A stretch of 63,204 nt of DNA. It comes from a virus. The DNA is taken from positions 1 through 63,204 of IMG/VR virus record IMGVR_UViG_3300030110_002592; one strand, written 5' to 3'. Below are positions 13,301 through 21,500 of the stretch, one piece after another (the stretch's first letter is position 1; each line of letters begins with the position of its first letter). The notes under the pieces are model-generated. The model was not told the DNA's origin. It did no database searches and saw only the letters and a list, made by a program, of their open reading frames with translations. The translations under genes were made by a program, and so were the position numbers.

Positions 13301-13958
13301 TTGAAGCTACACCATCTGTTGTTTTAATATCAACAGCATCACCCATACCCGATTGAGTAGCAATCAAATTGTATTTGCCAAACTTGTTATTAAAATCTCT
13401 TTGAAAAGACTCTTCGTCTTTAGCAATATCACTAAGGGTTAAGTCTGCAATTTCTGCTTTGAAATTTATATTTTCTTTTAGTTGATCTTTCTTAGATTTT
13501 TTTAAATCTTTTTTTTGAGTTTGATATTGAGAAAACAACTCTTCTTCACGCTCTTCTTCCGCTACAACTTTTTCCCCTAAATCTTTAGCCATTTCAGTGC
13601 TTTGCACACCTCTTTCAGCATAAGGAAGTTCTTTCATTCCCTTTGAAATAGCAGTTAGCTCTTCTAAAGATTGAGGAGTTTCAGGTTCTGTTTCTTGGTC
13701 TTGAACTTGTAGTTCTTCCAAGTTTACCTCAGGAATGTCAGATTGTGGTTGCTCCGAAGAACCATCTGCCAATACAGATTCCGTACCTTTTTTTTTTACA
13801 GGAATGCCGCCATAACTTTTTACTAGCTCGTCAATGTCATTTTTAAATTCATCATCTTGCATTCTAACTTGGAAATCTTCCACAGTTATAAAATTAGCAA
13901 ACTCGCCTTCTTCTTTTTCATTTAAAAAGTTATATACTACTTCTAATTCCTCTTCCAT
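1350..13958 (-). CDS. Giant polyvalent/ejected internal virion protein (4,202 aa) with zincin motif
   Basis: This single gene fills 12.6 kb, a fifth of the genome. It starts with an acidic N terminus (EEELEVVYNFLNEKEEGEF). A Gly/Ala-rich hydrophobic stretch lies near residues 565-645, and a Lys-Pro-rich linker near 1400-1440. Segments known from phage polyvalent proteins follow: ADEVIQIGGLVYAK near 1790, VIDELQSDWDRAK near 2413, and a zinc-metallopeptidase motif HEYGH with His2775, Glu2776 and His2779. The C terminus has a further hydrophobic region and acidic tails. Polyvalent proteins are thought to enter the host with phage DNA and protect it; that function is inferred here. It follows two shorter internal-protein genes, the layout of T7 gp14-15-16, so it may also help form the ejection channel. 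No RNA polymerase catalytic motif was seen. Confidence 0.8.
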   Translation of the reverse strand: MEEELEVVYNFLNEKEEGEFANFITVEDFQVRMQDDEFKNDIDELVKSYGGIPVKKKGTESVLADGSSEQPQSDIPEVNLEELQVQDQETEPETPQSLEELTAISKGMKELPYAERGVQSTEMAKDLGEKVVAEEEREEELFSQYQTQKKDLKKSKKDQLKENINFKAEIADLTLSDIAKDEESFQRDFNNKFGKYNLIATQSGMGDAVDIKTTDGVASINIDLQPITKSGSIEELRKLKSFINDNAFGPEYQPLDEAATQAEKDFVEVMDRRGLNGNAILSAQQYQNDIDDKLKLIEKIERVDLGQSILKYGEKDYLKHPELFIKKEQDGETIYVPRPDLDKVKEDLEADFDKSREVLGINFFDTELEDAYKEFDMLAAAKIKDQRNIAATANANLKNQAEIINKESLGLFGVQYNQVTPEMISEFTPYEKERFFNLYKAAEAAKKNSQVAADAYLEADTYLDMQFQKGMVEEFNSQFTTLFDEIEKSYNNGHAITSLVKLAMPSDPLLGEFKFEGAEKQDLKKAAIKLNKFLKRAEEIGTGEAMFRLGQATNVSETVAALASDPIELLPALLASTFAQLLPVGNDIIPYTIGLGGLTGASLGGAFTLGAGAVPATITGLVYGGNTGVALSFGALELGNSILEVGREFGYDPLDPQQAQEMLQNLDVWEAGAARGYRRGAAIAAVDMLASSLTGQFFRGGKVINRTATDKVNTFVKNQLVFGAGAESGGEALAMGLSGQKFEGKEVLLEGVVGLKQRMGSQLANSYFFKSAKKEKQKLADNLQYLDNMMTDTHSLEDLTNWSSNMEKDGQISSEQNQRIQHNIGVKKTVDSYYKEAKNLDPKNTDVKKRLFNLVSAREQLSNMDKNVYSAKIAQINKEIAAIVTTGDMAPADVSVDIDTQPLDTNYVIDGKIVTEQEFKDFIEASSIATLIKSDFSGSVVSDEVNQLFNNKLNIDADQKSSTMEAPSQEQPGVVSQMAGGVPGQVRGAAQAQDLQDQQDEGQEGEVQSREKEINEELKTYIEGEFKKLYEQQFPESTAINRYSKPDSKFTIASNKVKAQESVNDVEMEAAINEGYETLSEIEQDEKLSQEEKDILTDLVEEQITELEAYENLTQTETRKVSKTGTTRVAPTRKTTIVERKTKKTPKGRLFNRQVQVEGKPSNQVTVIEEVDGELVLQDFKGDQRTTSTPLGVKNLSELELVETLTEVESQQQNIESKTKAAIAKKKKQLEAKKAKDLKVEKAKIKNREVAKLRDKKKTLSVLASKEQAQPISKSELKTRIREEQNKTKAAIDRLGKEAEQRLEAELQEELAAFEGTKQATAKTKTKAAQKKFGKEGKVVGAKLRVPQTNEQVQAGEAATTITIMDEEIAIDLAIEEQMAEIGSIETSIIDEVIEEFEKEKEATGEPTKKPKADKKAEPKKPVAKAEPKKAEPKSTKPKQVTKEIKLKFKEEINSPQNRTLKEAVIDMMDFLTVELGLNVSMGGGKGNKPAYDGTNFNFIIDGVEFSVEGSGLQLAGPRSFLDITLDEILQAKEKAEPKRKPMFRQKSKDDMTPDQIGFDAQFTNPTQQPYSPESNSNIQMPIQWVKSKVGENVLQDQSPVLAAAAEQYYQGNITYDEFIEIQKRERPISTIDKYYEPATREEIEFALSKNKIPKIFAETKDGDFVGLRLDIPAYTNHNVWVVTVHEGDGAPTSYTNVAYIKDVKFSSNPKKALAVARKKQSKSPFAKMLGTWVSLGGSPTQKAETAKGLVQTIVNNPDWVQVGFNPQRFSYFYDRANGRPLLSADEVIQIGGLVYAKVNKDSYATSLEADAFEAKDINGRPIYFREGVLADSPVASNALSGLEQLPDNPMTPQAWVKQIAEKGGKGTQREIDEIGLLDFLNTYIENSKKKSIPKAVVEEYIRDNSLVIQEIIKDATQDIKLKFKPLPTSSAIYNESYDFLEKDKTSQEIAKSKFEEQVENVNSLLKQYTEPLDNSLDALEKSLQTLLDDTSEGNYFNSSEEIRQMYNALVKEFKEMYESGSKDFKLSNNVGLAQRRAREFKFFYSVITKSDTDVLSSAQLLKENIEKYRRGDISTLELSQSINELFYKQAQLRSYVIADFFTDPNVNKDTDFYEFETDKKEIKEIRKRLDKVRKEHIGKNNYFFKSTKFYDSKFAGGDPIKQIVGLGEKGSATMLGFQVTSKGILKNLLKAITSDKRLSKKQSRETGKFMKDVPLEAHLFTASEYAERVMTVEAMLNEKDWVFNTIKQAKTPDGTYTVMDAFMDFEGYKASFDENVNLLREKIFLREDGTRTISASKADFDYTISQYPYRVYLTDNRGVTFSLGVASGLTAATDKAQQSYDDLTKGKTVYKYWTVDGYQDYKEVLLILPPTANKDYNYPAKDLGNHWSHNNVLAHARFTTRINKKREKVLVIDELQSDWDRAKIEYGAEVEDMPYMKKDAWLGLTLRRMFKMAADMGFDKVSMGSGAMAQQSVSLKDHSKYDNIFPKQMLIEAKRFDKSAKLTKEDFNLENIRLDLEFGGPADRSLPTIEFTPQMKERLKSKVPLFKSEADYAPVNKDESQIRGLQEGKTTLNQETKMLKGSVGKISPEGKKITRHPNITDPFVTLEPQIAEEYARGGEIIEFTLPKGTTVEVVKVDQKDKSLPKYSLEEEKQIMASDADVVKLITREAKTFKGNFIHEQYVIKNPEIKKTGTTKAETAIDQANKLNEKLQQAFPNVDFNMTQEAFDAVMERPDIRKRQKDGQVLYGISIDENTIYINPAAHNSLSSLFNTQIHEYGHVALDLLETTEEGKQKLAVGLELATEHPLYEKNLKEFEGIYATKAEAEKAAAIETLATLIGDKGEGIANQSLKQRFMSWLKSMYEYFKNTYGSLMGIPVSEVQNLSLDQFVGAVLTDMLSGQVFGKQDIKAPKRAPLARMKLQGVPQQMVEQGRQMGYTNNEIKEYLKSEYSSLKAADIKEMMQVDSDVLSQFNAKFDTVPEIFGNVPGGMKEGIKMLTRIGQRLDSLSADDKSKMSIVRTSAQIFLKDDPLYEFISLDVQEALQVQLDKAFNSKSGTSINQQIHSVNKGLRRGKASLKQAKDSISQLKSFIYNNFPKEAYRKGDLQKVLKLAENINETNYKARLNKAIEIIDRVLEERRVKTINSIAKRVNNLAKFGRISKAKVLKGKLQLSPEGQKFFGASNEIIQAQRIKDPVARANKTAEIAKRYYVVEEVIIKDENGKDVSTKIINFDKLNDKAQKAFDKFNQEIPAVLTPDEENLVFGLAAFDKFYNMATFDQDTLINLLAFIDNKRQTYRADVLANMLARQMLNQEIQRKNEAHLFKTYPEVFAKDKDGNIIYEEKPLTILESKEFMARILEAIPDDFDENKGVTVEVDGREFIVRLDDQANFVIRKKSPAVAQTENLNRRWPNIQRALEDGGVFRATKEMVKKIKDQPILFFHDFMFMGGWLDSTLSITNSLDNKDRGQFFTENLYDRSVDMQRRALRGKQLQLQTIGLMADDLINLKDPNLFVKGVQRLALQDRNPLELVQELERIKKIYDVPMGNGETKKFSGSNLMRIYALSLNEEQREKMMMANRPPVTQETIEFIKDKLEPDVINFIEEVVNYLTTPYYMRVNKVYKKVNNVNLERIQNYFPTMSDNVFSQENPLNFESNFFGKFSSQWQDALKKRNDLKSPVLLDVGFFDTLENHFESMESFVNMAEDVQDLNAFFTDPNMANFLRATGYGPSLRQSLNIIINPEDKSQEVSNKYINKIFSNFVGYVLGAKLIQLVKQSTSFIFGFAAFGNQNKKLVKETNLDSGKVAYEVDKRIPKDLGIVSSGFELVEFLARFANILNPFNFKKEIQEAKEISPFFKERTRRAALLKREAGRGIRQKSTRQGVLQILNDINTFLGDIIGVLGYKAAYNKDIDSGMDKAAAAKKFDRYNNTQQTQLISDLNKLQLSRNSLMKVITTFGSTIYLAQQIAFMSMVNIAKDIYLRKLPSKKDIRVGAISLGLAQLAFVFVSNAARILGNDDEEEVEDVMKELTKATYGFNLLTQIPVIGGGVKIGAAVADGKSPFSVKPSAVDPITRIALETGKNVKKIMKEDATQRQIFEASKGLLSVLVGAFTGKNIRPLLDLLTAISVDDLATKYNNALGALGISPSYRPTKIKKAAADEASLTEEERMSKDMGSGLEDFNDAKQNINNNYNDVYKELLGEEEEEEDKE

Positions 13959-13968
13959 AAAGTTGGTT

Positions 13969-15891
13969 TTATTTGAGTGTAATTATGCCCATCTTGGCAT
14001 TATAAGCAAGCCTTCTAATTTCTTTATTATCAACAGGATTACCCGCTATTTTCTGATTGTAAATATACTCTAATATTTGATCAAATGTTTTTCTTTTTGA
14101 CTTATCCTTTTCAGAACCTAAATCTCCCATATTGCTAAGTCGTATATTTACTGTGTTGTCGTTGCTATCTTGATAGCTAATCATTAAACCATTAGTAAGT
14201 GCCTTATTTGCTTTTACAATAACTTGATTTTGCCTTCCAAACTCACCTGCATTAATAACGTTTACATATTCTTCATATCCACCTTCATCAAATCTCTCTT
14301 TAACTTTATCAGTTAAATTGTAATCGACTACTGAATAACTTTTTGGTTTTTTGGTTTTTGGATCTATGACAGTAAATAAGCTTTTATAGTCTTTTTGTGG
14401 TGACACGTTTGCAACGTTAGGGTTGACAACATTACCTATCCCTGCAAGCGTTGGAGCCGTAACAGATTCAAATGTAGTATTACCAATAACCTGTGGCAAT
14501 AATCTAGTAATGTCAAACTTGGGAGAGAATGTAGCACCTAAACTAGCAACCCAATCTTTTTTGTTTTTATTGCCAAACGAATAAGTTTTTATGTCTTCTT
14601 TACTAAGCTCTCTTTGTCCCGTAGTAGAGTTATATACATAATCCTGTACGCCTAATATTAAACCATCTTTATTTCTTCCTTTATAGTTTATTTTTTTGTT
14701 AGGCAAATAAGAACTTAATTGAGCTAAAGCACCCGATATTTCATCTTCGTTTTTGCCATCATAAAGTTTTCCCATTTGATCTACAATAACAGATGCTAGA
14801 TTATAATCATTTTCTAACCTTGCTCCGCTTGCATTAAATTTATTGGAACTAGCAGCCGTGTTAATGTCATCAAGTTGCGCTCTCATTAAAACTCTAATAC
14901 TATCTTCAAAAGCTTTGTCTTGTGTTGGATTAAACACAGGCATTGGTGGTTGAGCATCATTTAATAATATTAAATGTTCATTGCCTTTTTTATTAGCCTC
15001 TTCTGCGTTAAAAGTAGGTTTAAAAGGTTTGCCGTTTGGAGCCACCCCTAAATTTTCAGTAAGATAACTTAACATCCAAGTAGGGCGTTCTTTATATGCA
15101 TCGATCATTTGCTGTTCATAATTGGTGTATCTATCGTCTTCTAAGGCTTGAATAAAACCCTCACGCGTATCTACCTTGTCACCGGCAATAACCCTTGCAA
15201 GTTCTCCTAATTTATCTACATCGCCCGATACTTGTTTGTTGGCATCCCAATAATCATACCTTGCATTTATTCGTGTTGCTAACACATTCATACTTAAAAA
15301 ATCATCAGGATTATCTACTATATCATTAGTATATGGATTGGTTTGTTTATTATATGGTTTACTTGGGTCAGCAAGTTGTTTTTTAGCGAAATTCACACTA
15401 TAGTCATATGGATTAACAACAGCTTTATATTTTAAAAAGTTAGTAAAACCTTCAGTTTGTTCCATCAACCATCTTTCTGTTTCTTGGTTTTTACCTTCTT
15501 TAGTCCTTTGGTTTACATCCTCAAACTGTTTGTTGTAATCATTGGTTAAAAGGTTGGAGTAATTGTTAACGCCACTTTGCAATCTTTGACGTTTCATTAC
15601 GTAATCATTATAAGATATGCGTTGATTTTTAAATAATTTATTTAAACCATTCATTGCTTCCATTGTGGTCATACCCAATTCAGTGGCTGCACCTTGCATA
15701 TCTTGGTCAGGAGAAGCTAACTTTTCTACAGTTTCAGTAAAGTCAAGAGTTTTTTGGTCTAACTCTTTTTTGTTTTTGTCAATGAGTTTTTGTTTTGTAT
15801 CAATAGCAGTAGTTACCTGCTTTGCAATCTCATTCCAATTTACATATTCGTATTGCCCTTTCGCAGCAAAATCAAAAGCTCCACCTGCCAT
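13969..15891 (-). CDS. Putative internal virion (ejection/cargo) protein (640 aa)
   Basis: The N terminus (MAGGAFDFAAKGQYEYVNW) is followed by a long Lys/Gln/Glu-rich helical region of about 170 residues. The rest is a mixed soluble protein with no signal peptide or membrane helix. I recognise no enzyme motif. It lies between a 282-aa protein with a hydrophobic N terminus and the 4,202-aa giant, with gaps of 5 and 10 bp, so all three must be co-transcribed. By position it matches the middle internal protein of podoviruses (T7 gp15 type, or cargo proteins of crAss-like phages). That assignment rests on order and composition rather than motif. Confidence 0.6.
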   Translation of the reverse strand: MAGGAFDFAAKGQYEYVNWNEIAKQVTTAIDTKQKLIDKNKKELDQKTLDFTETVEKLASPDQDMQGAATELGMTTMEAMNGLNKLFKNQRISYNDYVMKRQRLQSGVNNYSNLLTNDYNKQFEDVNQRTKEGKNQETERWLMEQTEGFTNFLKYKAVVNPYDYSVNFAKKQLADPSKPYNKQTNPYTNDIVDNPDDFLSMNVLATRINARYDYWDANKQVSGDVDKLGELARVIAGDKVDTREGFIQALEDDRYTNYEQQMIDAYKERPTWMLSYLTENLGVAPNGKPFKPTFNAEEANKKGNEHLILLNDAQPPMPVFNPTQDKAFEDSIRVLMRAQLDDINTAASSNKFNASGARLENDYNLASVIVDQMGKLYDGKNEDEISGALAQLSSYLPNKKINYKGRNKDGLILGVQDYVYNSTTGQRELSKEDIKTYSFGNKNKKDWVASLGATFSPKFDITRLLPQVIGNTTFESVTAPTLAGIGNVVNPNVANVSPQKDYKSLFTVIDPKTKKPKSYSVVDYNLTDKVKERFDEGGYEEYVNVINAGEFGRQNQVIVKANKALTNGLMISYQDSNDNTVNIRLSNMGDLGSEKDKSKRKTFDQILEYIYNQKIAGNPVDNKEIRRLAYNAKMGIITLK

Positions 15892-15896
15892 AGTTG

Positions 15897-16745
15897 TTAG
15901 TTTGTATATATTTCTTTTCTTAAAATATCAATTTCATTTGGCTCAAAATTAGAGTAAATAAAATCTTCTACTTCTAAATCACTTAATGAACCTTGCATTA
16001 TCTGCTCATATTTAGATTTAAATGTAGGGTTAGAGGCAATTTTAGAGGATATTATTTTTGCTGTTTGCGAATCTTTTAAACCTCCTTCTATATCTTGGAA
16101 GTATTTTGAAAAACTATATTCACCTTTTTCCAATCCTTGTTTTTGGCCGGCGCGGTCTAACTGTTTTTGAAACCTTTTTGTTTTTCTATTCATTTTGCCG
16201 CTTGTGCCATAATCATCAATTAATCCTACTCCCGCTGAAGCCATATCAGCTACTCCTTTTACCCCCTGCTCTAAAGCCTCACTTGCTAGTCCCTCATAAT
16301 TAGAGGCCTCTTGAAACTGTCGTGAAGCAAGACCAATTTCCAAATCTCTTTCAAATTGGTTTCTTTGTTGACGTTCTTGAGCTTTTAGTTTTTCAATATC
16401 CAACATCTCCTTTGCTTGCTTATCTTGAATATCTAAAGTCGCAGTATTAAGACCGGCTTGAACAGCACCAATACGCGCTATACCTCTGTCGCTTTCTGTA
16501 AGCGCACGAGTAGCATCTGCACTTGCAGCAATTACATTGTCATATGCGCGGTCATAACCCCTAGTATCAAGAGCCATTGTAGAATACTCTAGCTTTTCAT
16601 TTTGTTTTTTAGCAGCTTCAATGTTAGCTAATGCCATAGTTTCGGCTTCCCGAGACTTTCTTTTAAAATTTCCACGTTGAATAAAAGACATTCCTGCTTG
16701 AGTAGCACTAATAAGTAAAGGAGCAACAGCTAAAAAAGTGGGCAT
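15897..16745 (-). CDS. Putative internal virion protein with hydrophobic N terminus (282 aa)
   Basis: A hydrophobic N-terminal segment (FLAVAPLLISATQAGMSFI, residues 4-22) is followed by a long Ala/Glu/Lys/Gln-rich coiled coil up to about residue 150. Then comes a Gly-rich piece (EGLASEALEQGVKGVADMAS) and a basic C-terminal third. This profile resembles the smallest internal/ejection protein of podoviruses (T7 gp14, P22 gp7), which can insert in the host membrane. A TATATTTG promoter element lies 20 bp upstream, so the ejection-protein genes can be expressed as a separate transcript. Confidence 0.6.
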   Translation of the reverse strand: MPTFLAVAPLLISATQAGMSFIQRGNFKRKSREAETMALANIEAAKKQNEKLEYSTMALDTRGYDRAYDNVIAASADATRALTESDRGIARIGAVQAGLNTATLDIQDKQAKEMLDIEKLKAQERQQRNQFERDLEIGLASRQFQEASNYEGLASEALEQGVKGVADMASAGVGLIDDYGTSGKMNRKTKRFQKQLDRAGQKQGLEKGEYSFSKYFQDIEGGLKDSQTAKIISSKIASNPTFKSKYEQIMQGSLSDLEVEDFIYSNFEPNEIDILRKEIYTN

Positions 16746-16764
16746 AATACATTGATTTTAATTA

Positions 16765-16772
16765 CAAATATA
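16765..16772 (-). promoter_or_regulatory. -7 promoter element TATATTTG
   Basis: On the minus strand TATATTTG matches the Bacteroidota -7 consensus TAnnTTTG, 20 bp before the start of the 282-aa internal protein. It gives a very short leader. No clear -33 TTTG was found at the right spacing. Confidence 0.5.
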
Positions 16773-16779
16773 ACAATTT

Positions 16780-17562
16780 TTAAGGATAGCTTTTCATGAC
16801 ATCTGATTCTACATTAAAAAGCTCTACAGCACTAGTGCTGTTGTTGGTTAAAGTAAACTCACAATAGTGTCCTAATAAGCCATAAGACTCTGCTGTATTG
16901 TTTTTTATGTACAAAGTAAAACTTACTGCTAAAGGTACTGATCCACCGGCTGTGTCTATAGTAATAGATGAACTTGTAAAGGCAGTCACCACTCCTCTAA
17001 AAACAGGGTTAGCGCCTACCATTTGATAAATGCTATCGTTAATACTAATCATACTTCCAACGTCTACATTTTGTCCCGCCATGCCACTTGCGCCAAAATT
17101 AATAATGTAAATACCACCACCTGAGTTAGTAATCGTAGTACAATCGCCAACGCCATTTACTGAACGCAAAGCATATTGAGAAGCAGCCGCAGGAGATACA
17201 GTGTTATATCTAATAAACCCAAACCAATTTGCTTCTTTTTTTTCTAAAAATGAAACATCAATGCTTCCCGATTGTAAATCAGTGGTAAACACTGCGCCCC
17301 AAGCATCATCACTTTCTATTCCAATAGTTTTAAAAATCTTAGTTTGAATAGGAGCTTGATTAAACACTGAAGTTATACTTGAACCTACACTGCCGTCACC
17401 ATAGTAATTGTTTCGCAAAGCATTGGTGTTGTGTCGATATAAATTACCATTCTTAAACGTATAAAAATAGTTGTTCATACCGATCATGTATTCAGGTATG
17501 TAAGAATAAAAAGATGGCCATCCTGTAGCCCCTTCACTATATGTTAAAGTATATTCAGCCAT
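16780..17562 (-). CDS. Tail-associated structural protein (260 aa)
   Basis: The N terminus TLTYSEGATGWPSFYSYIPE, followed by MNNYFYTFKNGNLYRHN and then SITSVFNQAP, is a pattern I associate with tail proteins encoded beside the stabilisation protein in Bacteroidota and marine podoviruses. A C-terminal region rich in Ser, Thr, Val and Gly suggests beta structure. It sits 1 bp after the 312-aa structural gene, in the tail part of the late operon. A role at the tail hub or as a ring or adhesin adaptor is inferred. Confidence 0.6.
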   Translation of the reverse strand: MAEYTLTYSEGATGWPSFYSYIPEYMIGMNNYFYTFKNGNLYRHNTNALRNNYYGDGSVGSSITSVFNQAPIQTKIFKTIGIESDDAWGAVFTTDLQSGSIDVSFLEKKEANWFGFIRYNTVSPAAASQYALRSVNGVGDCTTITNSGGGIYIINFGASGMAGQNVDVGSMISINDSIYQMVGANPVFRGVVTAFTSSSITIDTAGGSVPLAVSFTLYIKNNTAESYGLLGHYCEFTLTNNSTSAVELFNVESDVMKSYP

Positions 17563-17563
17563 T

Positions 17564-18502
17564 TTAACAATTTCCTAAATTAATAATTATACTATTAGTA
17601 TCAATTTGAAACCACTTATTAACACCGCCCTCGTTGTAATGATAATAACCTGCTCCTTTTCCCGGAGCATTTGCTAATCTTATCTCGGCATTTGCATCTG
17701 CAAACACCCAATCGTATTGTTGTATGTTTGTAGCTGTGCCATTTACAGGCCCTAAATAATAAGTGTCAGTAAGAGCTAAAGCACAAGCAGCAATAGAACT
17801 AGCTGCTAAATCTGAAGCTGAAAAACCTGTCAACGCTTGAGGACAATCTACTTCAAAGCTCCATGTGTCATCACCGGCTCCGACTGCCCCTCTCACTTGT
17901 ACCGTAATGGTTTGTGGGTCTATATCTACTTTAGGGACATACATATGACAAACGCCCGGAACCGTAGGTGCTGTAATAGAAGTGGTATCTGCAGGTGCTA
18001 TCACTAAAGTTTGTTGTGCGCCTGTGGGACTCCATGCATTAGCCGCACCTCCATCCCATTGAAAGACAGGAACTGAATAAGGACTTCCTGCAGGGAAACC
18101 ATAATCTGTGAATTTATCTGATCGACCTACATAACCCACGCCATAACCAAAATTAGCAATACTATATTCATTGTATGTAATGGCATTATAAGTAACATAC
18201 ATAGCGTTAGGAATATTAGAAGGAGATAATCTTAATGGTACTGCTCCTACACCTGTTCCTAATTCTACTTCTAAATTATATACACCAAAATAATTAAAGT
18301 TGTAGTTGAAATCTCCACACAAAGGATTACAAGCAACACAACTGTTTGGTGGCTCTAATAATCCTGACACCTGTCTTCTCACTACCCCACAAGATTGATA
18401 CCATCCATCAGGCGCTTTTGTAGTAAAGGTAGAGTTTGTCCATACTGCCGAAGCATTTGAAAAATCTGCCGCATCGATATAATAATTTCCTAAAGTTGCC
18501 AT
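17564..18502 (-). CDS. Cys-rich tail structural protein (312 aa)
   Basis: A beta-rich protein with clustered cysteines near residues 38-63 (SCGVVRR, CVACNPLC). Its C-terminal module (residues about 230-312) reads AACALALTDTYY, then DWVFADANAE, then WFQIDTNSIIINLGNC. A similar module ends the preceding 1,570-aa protein, so the two genes share a domain by duplication or exchange. Such Cys-ended beta modules recur in Bacteroidota phage tail proteins. The gene fits between its neighbours with 1-bp gaps. Likely part of the tail tip or a fibre base; function not known. Confidence 0.6.
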   Translation of the reverse strand: MATLGNYYIDAADFSNASAVWTNSTFTTKAPDGWYQSCGVVRRQVSGLLEPPNSCVACNPLCGDFNYNFNYFGVYNLEVELGTGVGAVPLRLSPSNIPNAMYVTYNAITYNEYSIANFGYGVGYVGRSDKFTDYGFPAGSPYSVPVFQWDGGAANAWSPTGAQQTLVIAPADTTSITAPTVPGVCHMYVPKVDIDPQTITVQVRGAVGAGDDTWSFEVDCPQALTGFSASDLAASSIAACALALTDTYYLGPVNGTATNIQQYDWVFADANAEIRLANAPGKGAGYYHYNEGGVNKWFQIDTNSIIINLGNC

Positions 18503-18503
18503 A

Positions 18504-21500
18504 TTATGTACATGAAGTTTTAACTGTTACTTGTCCACTTGAATTTACAAAAATTGCATCACCATTCACAGCATTAATTCCTAACCATCCTTGTGTTGTA
18601 GTTTTTCTAGAACAATTTGCCTCTGTGTAAATAAAATCTCCTACTTGAGGTTCTGTACCAAGACCCTCAAAATAATACGTTTGAGTCCTTGCCGCTGCAC
18701 ACGCCAACGCTAATGTTGTTCCAAATACTGTTCCGCTAAAAGATTTACAATTAACACACGTAGCGCAATCACAACACGCATCTAATGCGCTAGTATTAGA
18801 GTAACATAATGGTATAGACACCACATCTCTATAATCATAAACCAAATATAAATATTGATCAGTTGTATTTGGCAACGCAAAAGTTCCTTGACGTATAGTA
18901 GAAGTAGGTGTGGTCGTAACTAAAGCAGTAGAGTTAGTAAGTATAGTGTTTATATCTGCAGCACTTGTGCCATACAGAGTGTTAGTCCTCCACCATTTTA
19001 ACTTATGCTTTGAAGCATCAAAAGTAAAATTGTCAGGAGCTATTTTATCACATTGTATATATACTGTGCTTGAATTAGGAGGAATAGAACCTGACCCTTG
19101 AGGTGCTGTAATAGTAGTGTAGTCAGAAACTACATTGTCTACACCATTGGCAAATGTAACCGCTCTGCTTGTAGATGGACTTAGATAACTTCCTTGACCA
19201 AAGAAAAAGTTGTTATGTATTTGTTTAGTAGCTTGTGAAGAAGAAGTTATACAAACAGGAATAACTGTTATCTCCGTAGCGCCCACACATTTTACTGTAA
19301 CATAAAGAAGTCCTGTGCCGGGGCCTGTTCCTGTAATGGTAACTTCTGCAGTTTCTACACTTGCATCTCCTTTAGAAACAGTAAGCGTTCCTGCTACAGG
19401 AGGGTTTATTACACCTGTGGTTGTAGTTGCCGCATTGTATAAAACACTAACTTCAAAACTTTCCATGCTCCCCGCAGGTCTGTAATCTATATCAAAATTA
19501 CCTACATCGGAACCTAACTCCACACAAAACTTTATTGTTTCGCCTGTTTTAATAGGGTAGGAGTTTGTTCTTCCACAATCCACACAAGGCTCTATAGATG
19601 GTATTTTAGTGTCGTTAGAAGATAAAACATATTCATCCATATATGGATCATATCCTCCAAGTTTTTGCGTATTAAAAGAATCAATAAACAAATCTCTAAA
19701 CCAAGACCTCATGCCCATTTCAGAAATGACTACTAAGTTTTGGCTTTTACCACCGCCTATTAAATTTAAAACCGCTCCTCTTTTAGCATCTGTAAAGTAT
19801 ATGTTTTCTCCCCAACGGACAAAACTTTCAGGGTTTTCGCTAATTCCAAAATCTTCTATTCTAGAAATTTGTGTGCCTAATACTTCGGGAATAGAAGTAA
19901 TGGCTCCTCCTCCTGATGAATCACTAAGTAAATTCTTGCTTGCAAGAACATACGAGATTTTATCTTCTTGTAAAGTTAACACATCTGTTTCGCGGGCAGA
20001 CAAAACCTGTATCTCTCCAAACTCTTCCTCGCAAGCTTTAAAATTTAAAAGCCCCAAGTTAAATTCATTTAGACGATTGACATTGCTTTCGTTGTTGTAT
20101 ACACCACTATATGTAATGTCAGCATAGCGATTTGCTTCTTTGTAATCTTGAGCTGATACTGCAGTGGTTTGTTGGCCCAATAAGAAATAATGGCCTGTTA
20201 TAGAGTCATTGATTTTATAACTCTCTACACCATTACCAAATGCATAACAATCAAAAAAGCTTAACAATGATTTACCTGTAGTTCCTGTAGCAATATCTTG
20301 ATTGGTAACATTACATTGGTGATTGCCATTGGTAATATCAAAAGTTTGACTTCCGATGTAATAGATATCAGGATTTGCTTCAGTAGGAACGCTTTCAAAA
20401 ACCAACATATTGTTGGAGTTCTCAATGCTTATTCTACACTCTACTGTAGACCATCTTTTATCTATACCACCACAATATCGTGAGCCACCTAAAAATGTCA
20501 ACCATAGCTGATTAGTAGCGTTGTTTTGAATAAACTGAATTTGATCAGTTCCTTGTATAGCTAAGTCTGTGTACCACGTAGTTGTACCCGGAGCAGGCAC
20601 ATTATATAAAGCACTATAAAAAATAATGCTATTATCGCCCCCATCATCAGGACAACTAACCGCAGTATTTAGATTAGAACTTACATTTATTCCTTCAGTA
20701 ACCCAAAAGTCATGCAAATCAGTATAATCTTGAGATGCAATTATTTGCTCGTCATATTCTGCTAACACTGCACCACAAGCATTGTTATCTTTACATCCTC
20801 TATTTGCTCTATAAAACTTAAAATATATGTTTACTACCGCACCGGCTTTTATATCCCAACGTGAAATAACACCTCCATTATTGTCAAACACAGGGTATTG
20901 TAAATAACAATATTTATTTTCACCCGAGCTATCTGCTTTTCTACTAGCTGCATCATCAGTAGTTGCACTTTCGGAATTGCCACCATATGCTAAACCTGTA
21001 TTAGTTCTAATAGAATAATTTTTAGGTTTTAATCGCATATATAAACCCGGCTGTTGCTCATTGCCATCATCAAGAAAATCTCTTGCTTTGGCTTCTTTTT
21101 CTAAAACCACCGTGTCTACGCAATCGTTAAGAGCGCCATTACTGTCTACCTTAACTCTTAATGTGTCTCCTACATTTACCTTTAATTGGTTTTCCCCTGC
21201 TAATTGTATCCATGCAGAATTGTCTAAAGAATCAATATAATAGAAATTGCTATATAGTGTTTCGTATAACGTTTCGCGAGGTTGCAATGCCCACTTATAT
21301 TTCGTGGCCCACGCAGGAGCAGTCATTGTTGGTGGTAGTTCTACAGCAAGTTTATTAATTAAATCACTTGTATCGCAAGCCGTATGGACAGTATTATTAT
21401 CACTAGGCAAAGCTGTAGTCGCTCTATTATATTCATCCATGTATATTATAGATAAATCATAGTCCCTATTGCTGTGTAAGCTTTTAGTTGTACCTGTGGC

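Noticed and set aside
19609-20127. 172-codon rightward frame opposite the tail stabilisation gene
   Set aside because: Antisense shadow of a well-supported structural gene; no leader or promoter and no recognisable protein.
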